Assembly: GCA_937924895.1 (NCBI GenBank)
Contig: CALEYP010000079.1
Location: 1 to 26,665 of the forward strand
From: an uncultured Alphaproteobacteria bacterium
GTDB taxonomy: Bacteria > Pseudomonadota > Alphaproteobacteria > Puniceispirillales > Puniceispirillaceae
Reading direction: 5' to 3'
Length of the DNA stretch: 26,665 nucleotides
In this document: in pieces, positions 23,140-26,665 of the stretch
Layout: each line of letters starts with the position of its first letter
How positions within the stretch are numbered: position 1 is the first letter of the stretch
The notes under the pieces: generated by a model
What the model was told of the DNA's origin: nothing
Database searches by the model: none
The model's input: the letters and a program-made list of their open reading frames with translations, nothing else
Position numbers and translations under genes: made by a program

Positions 23140-24117
23140 CTATAACATCGCTTCGACCACGCGGTCAGGCGGGGTGTGCCCATCAATGAAGGTTTGGATA
23201 TTGATGATGACTTTTTGTCCCATATCCTGACGGCCCTCGATAGTAGCTGACCCAATATGAGGCAAAAGCACCGTATTTTTCAATTTCCGTAAGGCATCGG
23301 GAATATGCGGCTCATCGGCATAGACATCAAGTCCTGCCCCAGCAATGCCATTATTCGCCAACAAGTCAATTAAGGCTGCCTCATCAACGACATCGCCGCG
23401 CGAGGTGTTGACCAAATAGGCATGTGGTTGCAAGAGCGAGAGACGCTCACGTGATAACAAGCCTTGCGTTTGCGGTGTAGAGGGACAATTCACAGATACA
23501 ATATCCATGCGCGGAAGCATCTGATCAACTGACTCCCAATATGTCGCCTCTAGCTCAGCTTCTAATTCAGGATGAACCGGTTTCCGGTTGTGATAATGGA
23601 TAGACATGCCAAAGCCGCGCGCTCGACGGGCCACAGCTTCGCCAATATCACCCATCCCCACAATACCCAGACGCTTGCCATTAATGCGGCGACCAAGCAT
23701 CCCTGTTGGTGACCAGCCTTTCCAGTGACCAGAGCGTGCCCGTACATCGCCTTCGGCAATACGACGTGGCACAGCCAGTATCAAAGACATCACCACATCC
23801 GCGGTATCTTCTGTCAAAACCCCAGGGGTATTTGTAACAGTGATCCCCTTTTCTTTGGCAGCCTTCAGGTCAATATGATCAACCCCGACCCCAAAAGAGG
23901 CGATTAACTTTAATTGCGGGCCTGCCTCTGCGATAATATCTGCTGAAATATCATCAGTCACCGTTGGCACCAATACATCAGCTTTTTTCACCGCATCAAC
24001 CAATTGTTCTTTGGTGAAAGCCTCATCTGTTTCATTCAATTGCGCGTTAAAAAGCTCACGCATTCTTGTTTCAACGGAATCGGGAAGCTGCCTAGTCAGA
24101 ATGATTTTTGGTTTCAT
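23140..24117 (-). CDS. D-2-hydroxyacid dehydrogenase (glyoxylate/hydroxypyruvate reductase type)
   Basis: This 325-residue NAD(P)-dependent dehydrogenase reduces 2-oxo acids such as glyoxylate or hydroxypyruvate to D-2-hydroxy acids. Its domains are a split catalytic domain and a Rossmann domain with LGIVGMGDIGEAVARRARGFG. Catalytic Arg240 lies in NTSRGDVVDE, Glu269 in ADEPHIP, and His287 in LPHIGSAT. Substrate-side GVGVDHIDL (about 77-84) is typical of the GyaR-like group. The ATG at 24115-24117 is 13 bases from AAGGAG; a TTG at 24126 sits only 4 bases after it, so the start is uncertain by three codons. It is convergent with the ThiF-like gene, and its terminator lies in that gene. Confidence 0.88.
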   Translation of the reverse strand: MKPKIILTRQLPDSVETRMRELFNAQLNETDEAFTKEQLVDAVKKADVLVPTVTDDISADIIAEAGPQLKLIASFGVGVDHIDLKAAKEKGITVTNTPGVLTEDTADVVMSLILAVPRRIAEGDVRARSGHWKGWSPTGMLGRRINGKRLGIVGMGDIGEAVARRARGFGMSIHYHNRKPVHPELEAELEATYWESVDQMLPRMDIVSVNCPSTPQTQGLLSRERLSLLQPHAYLVNTSRGDVVDEAALIDLLANNGIAGAGLDVYADEPHIPDALRKLKNTVLLPHIGSATIEGRQDMGQKVIINIQTFIDGHTPPDRVVEAML

Positions 24118-24243
24118 CTTGCTCAAAAGTCTCCTTGGCTGATGAATTAGCCTCGCATGATTGTAAAAAATACCCTAATATCTAAACTGGAAAAGGTCTA
24201 TTTTTTTGTTGCTCTTATGCTAGATATCCGCTTTTTTAGTGCC

Positions 24244-24801
24244 ATGGATTTTCGTCTGTCACATCGATTGCATTTTATTGTGCTAGCCCATTTGGGATTT
24301 GGTCTTCTTTTTGTGATGGCGAGCCTGTTCAGCTCACCGTTCATCTCATCAGCACATGCGCAAGAAGCCAAGCTTGTTGTGCAAGGCTCTGGCTTGCCCG
24401 TGCCACGTTTTGTGACACTCAAATCTGATGAAGTGAATATGCGCGTTGGTCCAGGCAGGGAATATCCCAAATCATGGGTCTATCGCCGCAAAGGCCTGCC
24501 ATTAAAGGTCATTGCAGAATTTGATGTTTGGCGCAAAGTCATTGATCATGAAAATACGACAGGATGGGTGCATAGCCAGCTCGTGACCTTAAAACGAAAT
24601 GCCCTTATCGTGAACCGACTAACAAAGCTACATGCCAAAGCAGATGAGACAAGTCCTGTGCTAGCTGTAGCTGAGAAAGGCGTTCTTTTAGAATTACAAT
24701 TATGTGACGCAAGCTGGTGCCGTGTGGCCAGCGATGATGTACGTGCATTTGTCAGACGAGATGATATCTGGGGCATCCTCGAGACAGAGACGCTTGATTA
24801 A
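24244..24801 (+). CDS. Exported SH3-domain protein
   Basis: The start is set at ATG 24244, because it gives a compact signal peptide ending SSAHAQ near residue 41; longer ATG starts at 24157 and 24220 are possible but would give an unusually long N-region. The mature 145 residues hold a bacterial SH3-type repeat (SH3_4-like): FVTLKSDEVNMRVGPGREYPKSWVYRRKGLPLKVI, then a GWVHSQLVTLKRNALIVNR segment. The second half is SH3-like: LHAKADETSPVLAVAEKGVLLEL. In alphaproteobacteria such periplasmic SH3 proteins are often found near this dehydrogenase and are thought to bind peptidoglycan, which is inference. No ribosome binding site stands out. Confidence 0.8.
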   Translation: MDFRLSHRLHFIVLAHLGFGLLFVMASLFSSPFISSAHAQEAKLVVQGSGLPVPRFVTLKSDEVNMRVGPGREYPKSWVYRRKGLPLKVIAEFDVWRKVIDHENTTGWVHSQLVTLKRNALIVNRLTKLHAKADETSPVLAVAEKGVLLELQLCDASWCRVASDDVRAFVRRDDIWGILETETLD

Positions 24802-24874
24802 TGTTAACAGGGTAACGGCTTGTGGGCCCTATCCGACCCCTCTTAAAAATTGGATTTATGTGAAAAAGGTAGAG

Positions 24875-25396
24875 ATGATGACACATACACCACAAAGCTC
24901 TTATAGCTATGATGATTTGATTTCTTGCGCTAAGGGCGAGATGTTTGGCAAAGGTAACCCGCAATTGCCTATGCCACCCATGCTGATGTGTGATCGCATC
25001 ACATCAATCGCTGATACGGGCGGCTCGTTTGACAAAGGTCATATCAAAGCAGAATTTGATATTCATCCAGACCTATGGTTCTTCCCGTGTCACTTTGAGG
25101 GTGACCCTGTGATGCCAGGTTGTCTTGGTATGGATGCGCTCTGGCAGCTCGTTGGCTTCTACCTCGGTTGGGCAGGCGGCAAGGGCCGTGGGCGCGCGCT
25201 GTCTGTTGGCGAAGTGAAATTCACTGGTCAGATCCTGCCAACTGCCAAGCTTGTCACATTCGAACTTGATATGAAGCGTGTGATTATGCGCCGCTTAGTT
25301 ATGGGTATCGCAGATGGCCGTGTCTTATGTGATGGGGAAGTGGTATTTGAAGCCAACGATATCCGTGTTGGCCTATTTGGTGCAGAAGGAGCATAG
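24875..25396 (+). CDS. fabA: 3-hydroxydecanoyl-ACP dehydratase/isomerase
   Basis: This hotdog-fold enzyme dehydrates 3-hydroxydecanoyl-ACP and isomerises trans-2- to cis-3-decenoyl-ACP, the branch point to unsaturated fatty acids. From the ATG at 24875 it is 173 residues, normal length; AAGGT lies 5 bases upstream, and upstream in-frame ATGs would overlap the previous gene. The active-site stretch is FFPCHFEGDPVMPGCLGMDALWQLVGFYLGW, with catalytic His73 and Asp87. GKGNPQLPMPPMLMCDRI is the usual N-terminal signature. fabB follows 5 bases after the stop, forming the classic fabA-fabB operon. No FabR- or Irr-type regulator gene is adjacent. Confidence 0.96.
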   Translation: MMTHTPQSSYSYDDLISCAKGEMFGKGNPQLPMPPMLMCDRITSIADTGGSFDKGHIKAEFDIHPDLWFFPCHFEGDPVMPGCLGMDALWQLVGFYLGWAGGKGRGRALSVGEVKFTGQILPTAKLVTFELDMKRVIMRRLVMGIADGRVLCDGEVVFEANDIRVGLFGAEGA

Positions 25397-25401
25397 GTCT
25401 G

Positions 25402-26640
25402 ATGAGACGCGTGGTAATTACAGGGTTGGGGATTGTATCCTCTATCGGAAATAACGCTGAAGAGGTCACTGAATCTCTTCGTACAGGACGCTCTGGCATC
25501 GTTGCGGCGCCTGATTATGCTGAATTAGGGTTCCGCTCACAGGTCAAAGGGTCTGTGAAAATGGATGTGACCGAACATGTGGATCGTAAACAGATGCGTT
25601 TCATGGGTGAGGGCGCGGCCTATGCCGTCTTAGCGATGGAACAAGCTGTGGCTGATGCCGGCTTGGAAGAGAGTGATGTCTCAAACCCACGGACTGGCCT
25701 CATCGCTGGCTCTGGCGGCCCCTCAACAGCAAATATGCTGACCGCTTTCGATACAACACGCGAAAAAGGCCCCAAGCGGGTTGGCCCCTATATGGTGCCA
25801 CGCTGTATGTCATCGACAGTCTCAGCTTGCATTGCCACATTCTTTAAGATCAAAGGTGTGAATTATTCTATTTCATCGGCCTGTTCTACCTCAGCTCATT
25901 GTATCTCAGCTGGCGCTGATGCGATTCGCTATGGCATGCAAGATATTGTGTTTGCAGGGGGGGGTGAAGAACTCCATTGGACATTATCTGTGCTCTTTGA
26001 TGCAATGGGCGCCATGTCATCGAATTATAATGACACACCTGAAAAAGCCTCACGTGCCTATGATGCCAATCGTGATGGCTTTGTGATCGCTGGCGGCGGC
26101 GGCATGCTGGTTCTTGAAGATTATGAGCATGCCAAAGCACGTGGTGCCAAAATCTATGCCGAAATCGTTGGCTATGGCGCCAACTCAGACGGCCATGACA
26201 TGGTGGCCCCATCAGGTGAAGGCGCGGTTCGTTGTATGGAACTTGCCCTTGCTGGATTTGATGGCACAGGCCTCACAACTCCTGTCAACTATATCAATGC
26301 GCATGGTACATCGACACCTGTGGGTGACATCAAAGAATTGGAAGCGGTCAAAACAGTCTTCACTGATAAGCAAGACCTTCCCATCGTGACCTCAACAAAG
26401 TCATTAACAGGCCATTCTCTTGGTGCCACAGGCGTACAAGAAGCCATCTATACTCTGTTGATGATGAAAGATAATTTCATCGCAGGGTCTGCGAATATCG
26501 AAACACCTGATGAGGCGATTGGAAATATCCATATTCCAACAAGCCGCCTTGATGACCAAGATATTCAAATTGCCTTGTCAAACAGCTTTGGCTTTGGGGG
26601 CACAAATGCATGTTTAGCCCTAGCTAAATTCCAAGATTAA
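25402..26640 (+). CDS. fabB: 3-oxoacyl-ACP synthase I (beta-ketoacyl-ACP synthase)
   Basis: This 412-residue condensing enzyme elongates cis-3-decenoyl-ACP and other acyl-ACPs. The catalytic triad is visible: Cys161 in SISSACSTSAHCI, His301 in NAHGTSTPVGD and His338 in SLTGHSLGATG, with Lys333 (TSTKSLTG). It starts MRRVVITGLGIVSSIGNN, as expected for FabB, and ends NSFGFGGTNACLALAKF. A run of eight G at 25957-25964 encodes conserved AGGGEE. It follows fabA by 5 bases. The 25 bases after its stop contain no complete gene. Confidence 0.96.
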   Translation: MRRVVITGLGIVSSIGNNAEEVTESLRTGRSGIVAAPDYAELGFRSQVKGSVKMDVTEHVDRKQMRFMGEGAAYAVLAMEQAVADAGLEESDVSNPRTGLIAGSGGPSTANMLTAFDTTREKGPKRVGPYMVPRCMSSTVSACIATFFKIKGVNYSISSACSTSAHCISAGADAIRYGMQDIVFAGGGEELHWTLSVLFDAMGAMSSNYNDTPEKASRAYDANRDGFVIAGGGGMLVLEDYEHAKARGAKIYAEIVGYGANSDGHDMVAPSGEGAVRCMELALAGFDGTGLTTPVNYINAHGTSTPVGDIKELEAVKTVFTDKQDLPIVTSTKSLTGHSLGATGVQEAIYTLLMMKDNFIAGSANIETPDEAIGNIHIPTSRLDDQDIQIALSNSFGFGGTNACLALAKFQD

Positions 26641-26665
26641 TAAAGCTGTGGTTACGTGATAGGGG

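Noticed and set aside
24704..24874. A 57-codon N-terminal extension of FabA
   Set aside because: It would overlap the SH3-protein gene, has no homology to FabA, and a good ribosome binding site precedes the ATG at 24875.

Overview
The window looks like an origin-proximal chromosomal segment of an alphaproteobacterium with moderate GC content (judged by eye, not computed). The support is a compact dnaA-dnaN-recF-gyrB block followed by a RegB/RegA redox two-component pair, and next to it an rpsT / mutM / ubiE / ubiB / coaBC / dut cluster of the kind seen near dnaA in many alphaproteobacteria. A SAR116-like marine lineage would fit, but that is a guess from gene style, not a phylogenetic result. 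No phage, insertion sequence, CRISPR array, tRNA or rRNA was found. Gene packing is dense and only one gap exceeds 300 bases (rpsT-dnaA).

Layout. Positions 1-1038 (minus): the first codons of a GMC-type flavoprotein oxidoreductase, then two small translationally coupled genes (a thioredoxin-like exported protein and an ABM-fold protein). Positions 1162-1842 (plus): a small exported cysteine protein and a DUF2805/TIGR03643 protein. Positions 1848-7546 (minus): metZ (O-succinylhomoserine sulfhydrylase), three EamA/DMT permeases, a lipoprotein, a type II haloacid dehalogenase and a DUF4864 protein. Positions 7613-15915 (minus): dnaA, dnaN, recF, gyrB, regB, regA in transcription order. Positions 16314-17975 (minus): mutM, an unknown exported protein, and rpsT with its own promoter and terminator. 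At about 18.05 kb the coding strand flips. Positions 18103-23131 (plus) hold ubiE, ubiB, coaBC, dut and a ThiF/MoeB-type E1 enzyme. A convergent D-2-hydroxyacid dehydrogenase gene (minus) follows, then an SH3-domain exported protein and the fabA-fabB unsaturated fatty acid operon (plus).

How the genes work together. The minus block supplies replication initiation (DnaA), the sliding clamp (DnaN), gap repair (RecF) and gyrase. RegB/RegA probably reports the quinone or redox state. The plus block makes ubiquinone (UbiE, UbiB), coenzyme A (CoaBC) and dUMP (Dut). FabA/FabB make unsaturated fatty acids.

The most unusual signal is coaBC. Its product carries an N-terminal Cro/YdaS-like helix-turn-helix domain that canonical CoaBC lacks. 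The promoter region and the DNA encoding the interdomain linker together hold five copies of a TTCACA motif, two of which form an inverted repeat. This suggests a CoA-biosynthetic enzyme that may bind and regulate its own gene. Secondary signals are a cluster of GANTC (CcrM-type) sites with a 16-bp palindrome upstream of dnaA, a RegB-type kinase with Lys in place of the usual acidic residue after the phospho-accepting His, and a minus-strand terminator encoded inside the 3' end of the convergent thiF-like gene.
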